Notes: generated by a model from the letters alone, not told the origin. 27,897 nucleotides of DNA from Crenothrix polyspora (GCA_945903675.1 CAMDOP010000007.1:1-27897), one strand, 5' to 3'; positions 16,451 through 25,250 are shown, counted from the stretch's first letter. Numbers and translations: made by a program.

Positions 16451-17338
16451 ATGCCTAGCAAATCCTCTGTGCTTTCATGGAAGAACTACCTCACACTCTG
16501 TAAACCCAATGTGGTTGCAGAAATGCTTTTTACCGCTGTAGTCGGTATGTTATTAGCGGTACCTGGCATGCCAGAAATACAGCCTTTTATTTACGGTATC
16601 ATCGGTATTGCTCTGGCGGCCTCATCAGCCGCGGCGATTAATCATTTTATTGATAGAAAAGCCGATGCGCAAATGACCCGCACCGAAAAACGCCCTTTAC
16701 CCATGGGTGATTTAGACGCGACCAATGTACTTAGCTTTGCTTTGATATTAGGTGTGAGCGCCATGCTGATCTTGGTGTTTTTGGTGAATACCTTAACCGC
16801 TATACTGACATTCTTATCCTTATTCGGCTACGCCATCATTTATACGCTTTATCTTAAAAGAGCGACGCCACAAAATATAGTCATCGGTGGCTTATTTGGT
16901 GCCACGCCACCATTATTAGGCTGGTGCGCTATGACCGGCGAGGTCAGTGCTGACGGCTTACTATTAGCCTTGATAGTCTTTGTTTGGACGCCTCCGCATT
17001 TCTGGGCCTTAGCTATTGCTAGGCGTGAAGAATACGCCAAAGTAAATATTCCTATGCTGCCTGTTACCCATGGCGTTGAATTTACTCGGCTACAAATATT
17101 ACTCTATACCATTTTATTGCTGTTAGTGACGCTATTGCCTTATTTAACCGGCATGAGCGGCTTAATTTATGGGATATCAGCTTTGTTGTTAGATTTTGGT
17201 TTTATTTATTACGCCATACTCATGATGCGTAATAAAGATAATAAAACCGCGATGAAAACCTTTGTTTATTCCATAATCTATATCACCGTGCTGTTTGCGG
17301 CCTTGTTAATCGATCATTACCTCAGATTTACCTTATGA
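16451..17338 (+). CDS. cyoE: Protoheme IX farnesyltransferase (heme O synthase)
   Basis: This UbiA-superfamily membrane enzyme attaches a farnesyl group to heme b to give heme O for terminal oxidases. It has 295 residues with about nine hydrophobic segments. The prenyl-diphosphate-binding motif NHFIDRKADAQMTRT (N64, D68, D72, R77) and the second loop TPPHFWALAIARREEYAKVNIPMLPV are both present. It is also called CtaB. Its ATGA stop overlaps the following gene. No oxidase subunit genes are in the window, so it is split from the cytochrome oxidase cluster. Confidence 0.96.
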   Translation: MPSKSSVLSWKNYLTLCKPNVVAEMLFTAVVGMLLAVPGMPEIQPFIYGIIGIALAASSAAAINHFIDRKADAQMTRTEKRPLPMGDLDATNVLSFALILGVSAMLILVFLVNTLTAILTFLSLFGYAIIYTLYLKRATPQNIVIGGLFGATPPLLGWCAMTGEVSADGLLLALIVFVWTPPHFWALAIARREEYAKVNIPMLPVTHGVEFTRLQILLYTILLLLVTLLPYLTGMSGLIYGISALLLDFGFIYYAILMMRNKDNKTAMKTFVYSIIYITVLFAALLIDHYLRFTL

Positions 17339-18360
17339 CGTTTACCCACCATGAGCAAACAGGGCAAACCGAGCATGCTTTTGCAGGGTTTATCCGCATC
17401 TTAGGTAAAGGTAAAAAAGGTTCCAGACCACTGACGCAAGATGAAGCCTATCGTGCTATGAGCATGATCTTAGCCGGCCAAGTGCTACCAGTACAGTTAG
17501 GCGCCTTTTTAATGTTAATGCGCATTAAAGAAGAAACCCCAGAAGAGCTGGCTGGCTTTGTGTTAGCAGCGCGAGCGGCCTGTGATCTTTCTGCTGACAA
17601 GGCCTTAGTCGATTTAGATTGGTCATCGTATGCCGGAAAGCGTCGGCATTTGCCTTGGTTTTTATTGTCAGCGCTATTACTTGCAGACAATGGCATCAAG
17701 GTCTTTATGCATGGCGCCACAGGCCCCAGCGCCAATCGAGTGTATACCCAAGATGTATTGAAATACTTAGGTCTGCACTATTCAACTTCGATAGAGCAAA
17801 CGAAACAGCAGTTGCAACACCAGCATTTTAGTTATTTATCCCTAGAACATTTTTGCCCAATTTTGCATGACATTATAGAGCTGCGGCCGCTGTTAGGTTT
17901 GCGCTCCCCGGTGCATACCTTGGTACGCTTATTAAACCCCTTTAATGCCGACTATAGCATCCAAGGTATTTTCCATCCTGGCTACAGACCTGTACATCAG
18001 CAGGCCGCCGCCTTATTGCAGCAGCCTCACGCTGCGGTATTAAAAGGTGAGGGCGGTGAAACCGAGCGAAATCCTGATATGGACTGTCTGGTGCAAAGTG
18101 TTCATAACGGTGAGCTATTAGATGAGAACTGGCCGGCATTATTTGCCCGCCGCCATGTTAAGGACGAAGAACTTGATCCTAAGCAACTTGCGTTAATCTG
18201 GCAAGGCCTAGCTGCAAAAGAGTTTGCCGAAAGTTCAATCATCGGCACAGCAGCGGTCGCACTTAAGTTATTAGGTAAAGCCGATAGTCAGCAACAGGCG
18301 CACGCATTAGCCTTAGCTTATTGGCAGAGTAGAGATAAGCATAAGTACGCAGGATTTTGA
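17335..18360 (+). CDS. TrpD2/YbiB-like glycosyltransferase-fold protein
   Basis: This 341-residue cytoplasmic protein has the anthranilate phosphoribosyltransferase fold but belongs to the YbiB/TrpD2 side branch, whose E. coli member binds nucleic acid and is DNA-damage regulated. Visible parts are the helical N-terminal domain (LTQDEAYRAMSMILAGQVLPVQLGAFLMLMRIKEETPEELAGFV), HGATGPSANRVYTQDVLKYLG in place of the TrpD HGNR loop, and LRPLLGLRSPVHTLVRLLNP. The TrpD catalytic signature is altered, so tryptophan synthesis is unlikely. It overlaps cyoE by four bases and is probably coupled to it. The link is unexplained. Confidence 0.85.
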   Translation: MTFTHHEQTGQTEHAFAGFIRILGKGKKGSRPLTQDEAYRAMSMILAGQVLPVQLGAFLMLMRIKEETPEELAGFVLAARAACDLSADKALVDLDWSSYAGKRRHLPWFLLSALLLADNGIKVFMHGATGPSANRVYTQDVLKYLGLHYSTSIEQTKQQLQHQHFSYLSLEHFCPILHDIIELRPLLGLRSPVHTLVRLLNPFNADYSIQGIFHPGYRPVHQQAAALLQQPHAAVLKGEGGETERNPDMDCLVQSVHNGELLDENWPALFARRHVKDEELDPKQLALIWQGLAAKEFAESSIIGTAAVALKLLGKADSQQQAHALALAYWQSRDKHKYAGF

Positions 18361-18495
18361 TTAGCTTAACCCGACATTTTGTTGCTCATGTTTAGCGATG
18401 TATTCACGATATATTATTGTCTCTAATCACTGTAAATGACCTAGTGCCATAATTTTATAGTTGCCCGACGACTAGATTAAAAAATAATCAAACGC

Positions 18496-20529
18496 ATGAA
18501 ACCATCAGATAATGACAGGACTTTAAATAGCCAGGAATTAATGCCTCAAAAGCAGGCAAAAGTGCTGTTAGGTGAAAGTGCTTCACTAACAGTGTCACAG
18601 CTTAATCGCTTGTCATCTGAAGAAAAGCAGCTATTACTCGACGAATTGCAGACGCATCACGTCCAGATGAACATGCAAAATGAAGAACTGTGTCTTTTAC
18701 AAACAGCGCTAGACGCTGCACACTCCCGTTATTTGGAGCTCTATAATCAAGCCCCTTTGGGCTATTGCACCGTTAGTAGACATGGGTTGATCTTGCAAAT
18801 CAACATCAATGCTTCAAATTTACTGGGGATGATGCCGAGTGAAATGATTAATGAGCGGTTTTCTCAATACATTCTTAAAGAAGATATGGGAATACACCAT
18901 CATCATAGCGAACAGCTTAAGCTAAGTAATGACTCGCAGTCTTACGAATTACGGATGACAAAAAAAGATGGCACAATATTTTGGGTGCAATTGTTAGGTA
19001 CAGCCGAACACTCCGCTAAAGGCAGCACAGAATTTCGCTACATACTGAAAGATACCTCTAAACGGAGGCATACTGATAAAGCCCTAGTTGATTCAGGTTA
19101 CAAGTTTTTATTATTATCCGAAAATATTACTTTTGGCTTAGCCGACTGCAAAATGATCTACGATGAGTTAGGAGAGCCGATAGATTACCAATTTCTTGAT
19201 GTTAATCCCGCTTATATAAAAATGATGGGTATTAATCCAGGTTATAAAACGGCTACACAGGTTTTTCCAGATATAAGAGAATATTCATTTGATTGGATAG
19301 GGGCATTTGCCTATGTAGCCAAAACTGGAAATCAAATTCATTTTGAAAGATTTTTTCAGTTCAATAACCGTTGGTATGATTGCATTGCCTACCAGTCAAA
19401 AATAGACCATTTTGTGGTGATGTTTATGGACATTACTGAGCGTAAGGCTCATGAAGAAAAACAGTGGCAATACACCGAACAGATTAGCCGTTACGCCGAT
19501 GAGATTAAAGAGATCTATGAATATGCGCCTTGCGGGTATTATTCCATCGATAAGAATGGATACTTTTTACATATCAACAAAATGGCACTTCAATGGTTGG
19601 GCTATAGAAAAGACGAAATTGTTAATGTCTGTCGTTTACAAGATCTATTATCAGGCGCTACGTTAGAAGATTTTGAAAAAAGTTTTTTACAATTACAAAA
19701 ATACGGCCAAGAGCGTGATTTGGAAGTAGAGTTAATCCGCAGAGATGGAACAGTTTTTCCAGTACTGATTAGTTCGTCAACAGTATATGATCAGGACGGC
19801 AATTATCTCATGAGCCGCTCTACTTTATATGACATGACTGAACGAAAGAAAATGGAAGAAGAGCGTATCCAGTATGCAAAACAGCAGGAGATGGCGGCGC
19901 GTCATTTGGTTGCGTCACAAGAACATCTGCGACAGCAACTTTCCAGCGAATTACATGATCGCACCAGTCCAAATCTTGCGGCTATTGCCATTAATCTGAA
20001 AGTTATAGTCAGTGAATTGCAGCCTGAGCACACGACTGATTTTTTTGATCGAATGGAAGATACCCTAGCCTTGATTGCCGACACGACCACCAGTATCCGA
20101 GAAATCTGTACGGATATGCGGCCTCCGTTACTTGATTATGCAGGGTTAGCGGCTGCCATAGAAACCTATGTCCAGCAATTCAAACACAGAACAGGTATCG
20201 AGGTTCAATTCCACTGCTTAAATCAAAGCGAGAGATATACGCCAGAATTAGAGTCGTTACTATTTCGTATTTGTCAGGAAGCACTGACCAATTGCCTTAA
20301 ACATGCTGCTGCGACATCGATTGTGATTACCTTAAACAATGACACCCGTCCCATTACCTTGATTATCATGGATAACGGTATTGGCTTTGACGCCGAACAG
20401 TTAGGAATGCATGGTTGTGCGGGTTTAGGGCTGTTAAGTATGAGAGAAATGACTGAAATTATGGGCGGCAGCTTTTTTCTTGAATCGGCTCTTGGTAAAG
20501 GAACGCAGATTAAAGTCGTTGTTTTGTAG
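18496..20529 (+). CDS. Soluble three-PAS sensor histidine kinase, NarL-type (HisKA_3)
   Basis: This 677-residue kinase has no membrane segment. A helical N-terminus (about 1-75, ELQTHHVQMNMQNEEL) leads to PAS 1 (about 78-190, YNQAPLGYCTVSRHGLI), PAS 2 (about 200-318, LLLSENITFGLADCKMIYDELG) and PAS 3 (about 338-456, YEYAPCGYYSIDKNGYFLHIN). Then come a linker helix, HisKA_3 with H487 in ELHDRTSPNLAAI, and HATPase_c (EALTNCLKHA, DNGIGFD, GLGLLSMREM). It likely phosphorylates the NarL-type regulator encoded next. The signal is unknown and cytoplasmic; PAS 2 resembles PAS folds common beside GGDEF or MCP modules. The ATG at 18496 has no ribosome binding site; ATG at 18541 (M16), preceded by AGGAA, is an alternative. 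Confidence 0.92.
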   Translation: MKPSDNDRTLNSQELMPQKQAKVLLGESASLTVSQLNRLSSEEKQLLLDELQTHHVQMNMQNEELCLLQTALDAAHSRYLELYNQAPLGYCTVSRHGLILQININASNLLGMMPSEMINERFSQYILKEDMGIHHHHSEQLKLSNDSQSYELRMTKKDGTIFWVQLLGTAEHSAKGSTEFRYILKDTSKRRHTDKALVDSGYKFLLLSENITFGLADCKMIYDELGEPIDYQFLDVNPAYIKMMGINPGYKTATQVFPDIREYSFDWIGAFAYVAKTGNQIHFERFFQFNNRWYDCIAYQSKIDHFVVMFMDITERKAHEEKQWQYTEQISRYADEIKEIYEYAPCGYYSIDKNGYFLHINKMALQWLGYRKDEIVNVCRLQDLLSGATLEDFEKSFLQLQKYGQERDLEVELIRRDGTVFPVLISSSTVYDQDGNYLMSRSTLYDMTERKKMEEERIQYAKQQEMAARHLVASQEHLRQQLSSELHDRTSPNLAAIAINLKVIVSELQPEHTTDFFDRMEDTLALIADTTTSIREICTDMRPPLLDYAGLAAAIETYVQQFKHRTGIEVQFHCLNQSERYTPELESLLFRICQEALTNCLKHAAATSIVITLNNDTRPITLIIMDNGIGFDAEQLGMHGCAGLGLLSMREMTEIMGGSFFLESALGKGTQIKVVVL

Positions 20530-20581
20530 TTTGTAGCCTCGATTCCACTACGTATTATCAAGACTACATAACAGGCCTCTA

Positions 20582-20629
20582 AGGTAATACGCAATAACCC
20601 CCCTCATTTTTATTTTTTGCGAGTTACCT
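20582..20629. repeat. Imperfect inverted repeat between kinase and regulator genes
   Basis: AGGTAA (20582-20587), two mismatches, CGCAA (20590-20594) pair with TTGCG (20617-20621), two mismatches, TTACCT (20624-20629). The 22-base loop holds a C-run followed by T-runs. It begins 53 bases after the kinase stop and could reduce read-through to the regulator gene. Confidence 0.35.
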
Positions 20630-20746
20630 AAATGGAGCTTAGTAACTCCTACCAATACTTCATATTATAAATAGAAGAGATTTATCTATACTCCTCATCA
20701 AATCAAACCCACTTCAACGTATTAGACTATAAAGTAATTATTTGGC

Positions 20747-20770
20747 TGGGATCCCAATCTCTGCTTGGGA
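20747..20770. promoter_or_regulatory. Palindrome and overlapping hairpin upstream of the response regulator
   Basis: TGGGATCCCA (20747-20756) is a perfect 10-base palindrome. TCCCAA (20752-20757) can instead pair with TTGGGA (20765-20770). It lies about 50-70 bases before the regulator ATG. It may be an operator or a leader structure. No known consensus is recognised. Confidence 0.3.
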
Positions 20771-20816
20771 ACAGCATGCTTAGTCACCAGCCAACAACAA
20801 CGTCTAATAGGCTGTC

Positions 20817-21455
20817 ATGCAAAATATACGTATCCTTCTTGTCGATGACCACCAAATGTTTCGCAATGCTTTGCGTAGTCTGCTGGAAAATACGGTGAAT
20901 ATAGAGGTTGTCGGAGAAACCGGTGATGCCTGCGAAATTGTAGACTTGGTGCGTAAAACCTCGGCTGATATTGTCTGTATGGATATTGGTATGTCCGGCA
21001 TGAATGGCATTGAAGCCACTCGGAAACTTATCGGGGCCTGCCCTACTGTCAAAGTGATCGCGCTTTCTTCTTACTCTGAGCATAAATATGTGCAGGATAT
21101 GATGGCTGCTGGAGCCTCTGCCTATATCACCAAAGTCGAGGCCGCTGATGAGTTGTTACGGGCCATTACAGCCGTACGTCAAAATCGTAAGTATTTATGT
21201 CCTGATGTTTCGGATGCCTTGATAGGCGCTATAACTCAACGTCATCAAAATGATACCTCTAGCCTTACAAGCAGGGAGCGTCAAGTTCTAGGCTTAGTTG
21301 CTGACGGTAACACCTCCTTGGTCATTGCCGATCGGCTCAATATTGCCTTATCTACCGTCGAAGTACATAGACGTAACATTCTGCGTAAACTCAACTTACA
21401 TAATGCCTCCGAATTAACCCGATACGTGATGAGTAACGATATTCTTACTTGTTAA
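20817..21455 (+). CDS. NarL/FixJ-family response regulator
   Basis: This 212-residue transcription factor has a receiver domain (about 1-122; D10-D11, phosphoacceptor D56 in CMDIGM, T/S and K positions in ALSSYSEH and AYITKVEA) and a LuxR-type helix-turn-helix (about 147-208; SLTSRERQVLGLVADGN, STVEVHRRNILRKLNL). It is the natural partner of the HisKA_3 kinase upstream, 287 bases away, so it probably has its own promoter. The recognition helix has EVHRR where E. coli NarL has KVHVK, so its binding site need not equal the NarL consensus. The receptor gene starts 232 bases downstream and is a plausible target. Confidence 0.95.
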   Translation: MQNIRILLVDDHQMFRNALRSLLENTVNIEVVGETGDACEIVDLVRKTSADIVCMDIGMSGMNGIEATRKLIGACPTVKVIALSSYSEHKYVQDMMAAGASAYITKVEAADELLRAITAVRQNRKYLCPDVSDALIGAITQRHQNDTSSLTSRERQVLGLVADGNTSLVIADRLNIALSTVEVHRRNILRKLNLHNASELTRYVMSNDILTC

Positions 21456-21510
21456 GTAGCGTTCGGGAATCAGCAAAAAATTCAACAAAATACCTATAAA
21501 CCCTTAGTCA

Positions 21511-21532
21511 ATATACCTAGAAATGGGTATAT
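21511..21532. promoter_or_regulatory. NarL-like 7-2-7 inverted site upstream of the receptor gene
   Basis: TACCTAG (21514-21520), AA, ATGGGTA (21523-21529) fits the NarL/NarP arrangement TACYYMT-N2-AKRRGTA at 13 of 14 specified positions. The inverted repeat extends to ATATACC / GGTATAT (21511-21532). A further heptamer TACCTAT lies at 21491-21497. The site is about 160 bases before the receptor ATG and 56 bases after the NarL-type regulator gene. Confidence 0.4.
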
Positions 21533-21687
21533 ATCTTCATCGTGTTTTTCCATACTATTTACCACAGCGAAAATAAGAGATTACTCAGGACACTGTGTTG
21601 GCTTGACAGCGGTTGAGTTACTTAAAGTTCTTGTTAAACAGAACTTGCATGTCGTTAAACACTTAAATATTTATAGGACAAAACACA

Positions 21688-23640
21688 ATGGCTATTATCA
21701 AGAAACCTAATATCACTATGAAAGCTGCAACTCGGTCTGAAGACAGTTCAGCTTCTTCTGTATCGATGAGCGACAATAAATTAGACATGTCTGCAACACG
21801 AGAGGCAGAAGCCAAGCGCAAGAAAGCACGCACCCTCGCCAAACAACAACAAGCTGCAGAACGTATCGCTGCAGCGACTACAGAACTTGCCTCGGGTATC
21901 TACGAAGCAGCTTCTGCATCTGAACAATTAAAGCGTGCCTCAGACCAAATTGCCACTGGAGCAGAAGCCGCTTCCGGTGCAGCCGAAGAATCGCTGGCCG
22001 CGTTTAATTTAGTAGGTACAGCGATCTCCCTGCAGTTGCAAAATGCAGACATTAGTCAGGTAAAAGGTGAAGCTGCTCAAGTGCTGGTTGCTAAGACGGC
22101 TGTCGAAGTAGCAAGCTTGGTTAGTAATGTTAGTGTGGCTGCACAGCGTCAGGCTAATACGGTTGAAATGGTCGTAGAGCTAGAAAAACAAGCGGCTAAT
22201 ATTGGTGGTATCGTTAAGGCTATCGCACGCATTGCTGATCAGACTAATTTGTTGGCATTGAATGCAGCGATTGAAGCGGCACGCGCCGGTCAACATGGCA
22301 AAGGCTTTGCGGTAGTTGCTGACGAAGTACGAACGTTGGCTGAAACTTCAGAAAAAAGCGCACAACAGATACAAGAGCTAGTAGGACAAATTCAGCAGGA
22401 AGTTCAAGTTATTGCTGAAGGCATCAATGCTTCATCAAAAACCATCGAAGGCGAAATCGAAAACGGCAAGACCATCACTACTCGACTAGAACAGATTCGT
22501 GTAGATGTTATTGATATTGTCGCCGGTATCAGAGAAATTGCTGTCGGTGCATCGCAGTCTAATGTTGCTGCTCAACAAGCCTTAAGAGGAACTGAAGACA
22601 TCGCTTCTGCAGCCGAGCAGCAATCTACAGCGGCCAATGCCTCTGCTAAAGTAGTGTCTGAACAGTCGCGTGCCTTAGCAGAATCCGAGCAGGCTGCACA
22701 AAACCTGTCTGAACTGGCCGAAGATCTTAAAAATTCTACTGATGTCGCAAAAAGTGCCGAAGATGTGGCGTCCACCGCCGAACAACTGTCTTCTGGCGTG
22801 ATGGAAATCAATCGTTCTGGTAGCCAGTTAATGGTGCTGATTGAAGACATACGTAAAAGCGCCCAAACCCAAGCTGCTGCTACTGAAGAGGCTGCTTCGG
22901 CTATTAACGAAATAGAAAAGGCGCTGGACGTTGCACAAACGCTCGCCACCGTAGGTGGTGAAAAGGTTGGAGCCATAAAGAGCCTACTTGATGTTAATAA
23001 AACTGGGCTAGATGCATTGATTACGGGCATATCTACATCTGCAGACGCTACTCAAGTCAGCATCAGACAAATCAAAGAGTTGGAATTAGTATCGCGCCGC
23101 ATAGACAAAATCGTTGATGCGATTTCTACAGTTTCGATACAAACTAATATGCTGGCCGTCAATGGTTCTATCGAAGCGGCGCGTGCCGGTGAATTTGGTA
23201 AGGGTTTTGTGGTTGTGGCTACTGATATTCGTAACCTAGCCCATGATTCAGCTGAGAATGCTGATCGCATTAAAGATTTAGTCAAAGAAGTCCAAGATCA
23301 AATTGGCATAGTGGGTCGCGACTTAGAAGAAATTAAAATTTCAGCTCAAGTAGAAGTAGAAAAAGCTAAGGCGATTACTGAAAATCTAATTTCTATAGAA
23401 ACCGATATTTCGATGGTGGAAACTGGTACCAGTGAAATTCTGGCAGCTTCTAATGATATTGCGACAGCAATTGGTCAAGTGAAAATCGGTGTCGAACAGA
23501 CTTCCACAGCTGCCCAGGAAGCAGAAAAAGCTGCAGCAGAAGCAGCTGCTGCAGCTACCCAACAATCACAAGGTGCCAAAGAATTAGCTTCTGCGATCGA
23601 GGAAATCGCGTCTCTTGCCGATGAACTGCAAAGTGCTTAA
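21688..23640 (+). CDS. Soluble chemoreceptor with two MCP signalling domains
   Basis: This 650-residue methyl-accepting chemotaxis-type protein has no transmembrane segment and no recognisable sensor domain. A basic N-terminus (EAKRKKARTLAKQQQ) leads into continuous coiled coil. Two full signalling tips are present: tip 1 at 175-231 (QTNLLALNAAIEAARAG, E196) and tip 2 at 475-531 (QTNMLAVNGSIEAARAG, E496). Matching residues are exactly 300 apart. The outer arms are about 130-150 residues and the middle segment is twice that, as expected for a chain folding into two hairpins. Vibrio cholerae DosM is a known receptor with two signalling domains in a cytoplasmic array. Tip 2 is diverged (AVNGS, VVVATDIRNLA). 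It should bind CheA and the triple CheW encoded next. Nothing shows what it senses. Confidence 0.93.
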   Translation: MAIIKKPNITMKAATRSEDSSASSVSMSDNKLDMSATREAEAKRKKARTLAKQQQAAERIAAATTELASGIYEAASASEQLKRASDQIATGAEAASGAAEESLAAFNLVGTAISLQLQNADISQVKGEAAQVLVAKTAVEVASLVSNVSVAAQRQANTVEMVVELEKQAANIGGIVKAIARIADQTNLLALNAAIEAARAGQHGKGFAVVADEVRTLAETSEKSAQQIQELVGQIQQEVQVIAEGINASSKTIEGEIENGKTITTRLEQIRVDVIDIVAGIREIAVGASQSNVAAQQALRGTEDIASAAEQQSTAANASAKVVSEQSRALAESEQAAQNLSELAEDLKNSTDVAKSAEDVASTAEQLSSGVMEINRSGSQLMVLIEDIRKSAQTQAAATEEAASAINEIEKALDVAQTLATVGGEKVGAIKSLLDVNKTGLDALITGISTSADATQVSIRQIKELELVSRRIDKIVDAISTVSIQTNMLAVNGSIEAARAGEFGKGFVVVATDIRNLAHDSAENADRIKDLVKEVQDQIGIVGRDLEEIKISAQVEVEKAKAITENLISIETDISMVETGTSEILAASNDIATAIGQVKIGVEQTSTAAQEAEKAAAEAAAAATQQSQGAKELASAIEEIASLADELQSA

Positions 23641-23666
23641 GTTCATTTGCTTACTAGGAAATAGCC

Positions 23667-25250
23667 ATGACTACTGAAACCTTGGATACACCAGAAATCT
23701 TGGATACACAAGAGGAAAGACCTGTTATCGATGGCGGTAACTACGATATAGAAGAAACCAATATCCGCCAGTTCGTTACTTTTTTTGCTGGCAACGAAGT
23801 CTTTGCTGTCGATATGGAGCCGGTGCAGGAAATTATACGTGTGCCTGACGTGGTAAGGGTGCCTTTAGCACCATCTACCCTAGAAGGCTTGGCCAACTTG
23901 CGCGGCAAGGTGTTGCCGATAGTTTCTTTGAGGCGCATTTTTGGCTTTGAAGAACGCGAATACGACGAGTCAACGCGTGCTGTGGTCATTGATTTGGGTC
24001 AGCCGATGGGTTTTGTGGTTGATCGCGTCGCCAGCGTGGTCGGTGTAGAGCCAGAAAAAATAGAAGATGTAGAGTCTATCCGCAGCACGGTCAATACCGA
24101 GTTATTGTCTGGTCTATTAAAAGACGTAGGCGGCCACAAGATGATCATGGTGCTGGACTTTGCGAAACTAATTGCGAATGAATTTAGCTCGCTCTCGCAA
24201 GCGGTCAACCAGGATCATGTGAGTAGTGCTGTCTCCAAGCAGGAGTCTGAGGTCGACGTGATTAGCGATGAACTACAGCTGGTTAGTTTTGCAGTGGCAG
24301 GACAAGAATATGCAATTTCGATTGATGATGTACAAGAAATTGTGCAGATACCCGAGCATATCGTCCATGTGCCGCATTCACAGTCCCATGTATTGGGTGT
24401 AATGACGCTCAGAAATCGCTTGCTGCCGCTGGTTAGTCTGCGAAGAATGTTTGGTCTGCCACAACAAGACGACAATGAACATAGCCGTATCGTCGTAGTG
24501 GCATTAGGCGATGTTTCAGTAGGCGTGGTCATGGATAGCGTCAATGAAGTATTGCGTGTCGCTAAGGTCCATGTAGACACCATGCCAGGCTTATTGGCCC
24601 GTGACGGCGACCTGTCTGACATCACTGAGATTTGTAGAATAGATGAGGGCAAACGCTTGGTGTCTATTATTTCTGTAGATAATTTGTTCAGTCATTCAGC
24701 TATTAAAGAGGCATTAAGTACCGTGGATAACTTACGTGAAGGACTAGTCGATCAGAGTACTGGCGCAGAACAAAGCGAAAATATCGGTGAAACAGATGAG
24801 CAGGTTGTCGTGTTCCGCTTAGCTAAAGAGGAATTTGGCGTACCGATCGAAAGCGTACAGGAAATCGTGCGTGTTCCCGACGAACTGACCCATGTGCCTA
24901 AGGCACCCGCTTTCGTAGAAGGTGTTATTAATCTACGTGGTGTGGTGTTGCCGGTCATAGATCAGCGTTTACGTTTAGGTTTGACCGCCTCAGAACGCAA
25001 TGACAGACAGAGGATTATGGTGTTTTTATTCGACGGCGTGCGTACCGGCTTTATAGTCGATTCAGTGACCGAAGTATTAAAAATTCCAAAGTCAGCGATA
25101 GAGTCCGCACCTCATCTGTCTGGTGAACAGTCTAGACTGATAGCGCGTGTCGCAAATCTGGAGCAACAAAAGCGCTTAATTCAGTTGATCGAACCCTCAA
25201 TGCTGATTGAAAGCCAAGAGCTAAGCGGCTTGGCAGAACTGAGCGTTTAA
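23667..25250 (+). CDS. cheW: Triple-domain CheW coupling protein
   Basis: This 527-residue protein consists of three CheW folds in a row: about 34-178, 203-345 and 380-520, with a repeat period near 170-177. CheW links receptors to CheA. The core loop differs by domain: NLRGKVLPIVSLRRIFG (77 onward), TLRNRLLPLVSLRRMFG (247 onward) and NLRGVVLPVIDQRLRLG (422 onward). Domain 2 has lost the NLRG glycine; domain 3 is closest to classical CheW. Acidic linkers separate the domains. There is no CheA kinase or receiver part. The gene lies 26 bases after the receptor gene, with AGGAAA before its ATG, so the two are cotranscribed. Confidence 0.94.
   Translation: MTTETLDTPEILDTQEERPVIDGGNYDIEETNIRQFVTFFAGNEVFAVDMEPVQEIIRVPDVVRVPLAPSTLEGLANLRGKVLPIVSLRRIFGFEEREYDESTRAVVIDLGQPMGFVVDRVASVVGVEPEKIEDVESIRSTVNTELLSGLLKDVGGHKMIMVLDFAKLIANEFSSLSQAVNQDHVSSAVSKQESEVDVISDELQLVSFAVAGQEYAISIDDVQEIVQIPEHIVHVPHSQSHVLGVMTLRNRLLPLVSLRRMFGLPQQDDNEHSRIVVVALGDVSVGVVMDSVNEVLRVAKVHVDTMPGLLARDGDLSDITEICRIDEGKRLVSIISVDNLFSHSAIKEALSTVDNLREGLVDQSTGAEQSENIGETDEQVVVFRLAKEEFGVPIESVQEIVRVPDELTHVPKAPAFVEGVINLRGVVLPVIDQRLRLGLTASERNDRQRIMVFLFDGVRTGFIVDSVTEVLKIPKSAIESAPHLSGEQSRLIARVANLEQQKRLIQLIEPSMLIESQELSGLAELSV

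Noticed and set aside
21603..21608. Perfect TTGACA as -35 of the receptor gene
   Set aside because: No acceptable -10 box lies 15-19 bases downstream, so no promoter was called there.
21599..21615. Possible sigma-54 promoter (TGGC ... TTG)
   Set aside because: The -12 GC does not fall at the required distance from the -24 GG.
21623..21630. Possible FliA (sigma-28) -35 (TAAAGTTC)
   Set aside because: The expected GCCGATAA-like -10 is absent at about 11 bases; flagellar control is not supported.
22572..23030. 152-codon minus-strand frame inside the receptor gene
   Set aside because: Low-complexity Ala/Ser translation opposite a strong coiled-coil gene, with no ribosome binding site or domain; a shadow frame.
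24215..24652. 145-codon minus-strand frame inside the triple cheW
   Set aside because: Translation rich in Ser and Thr without a fold signal, fully opposite conserved CheW sequence.
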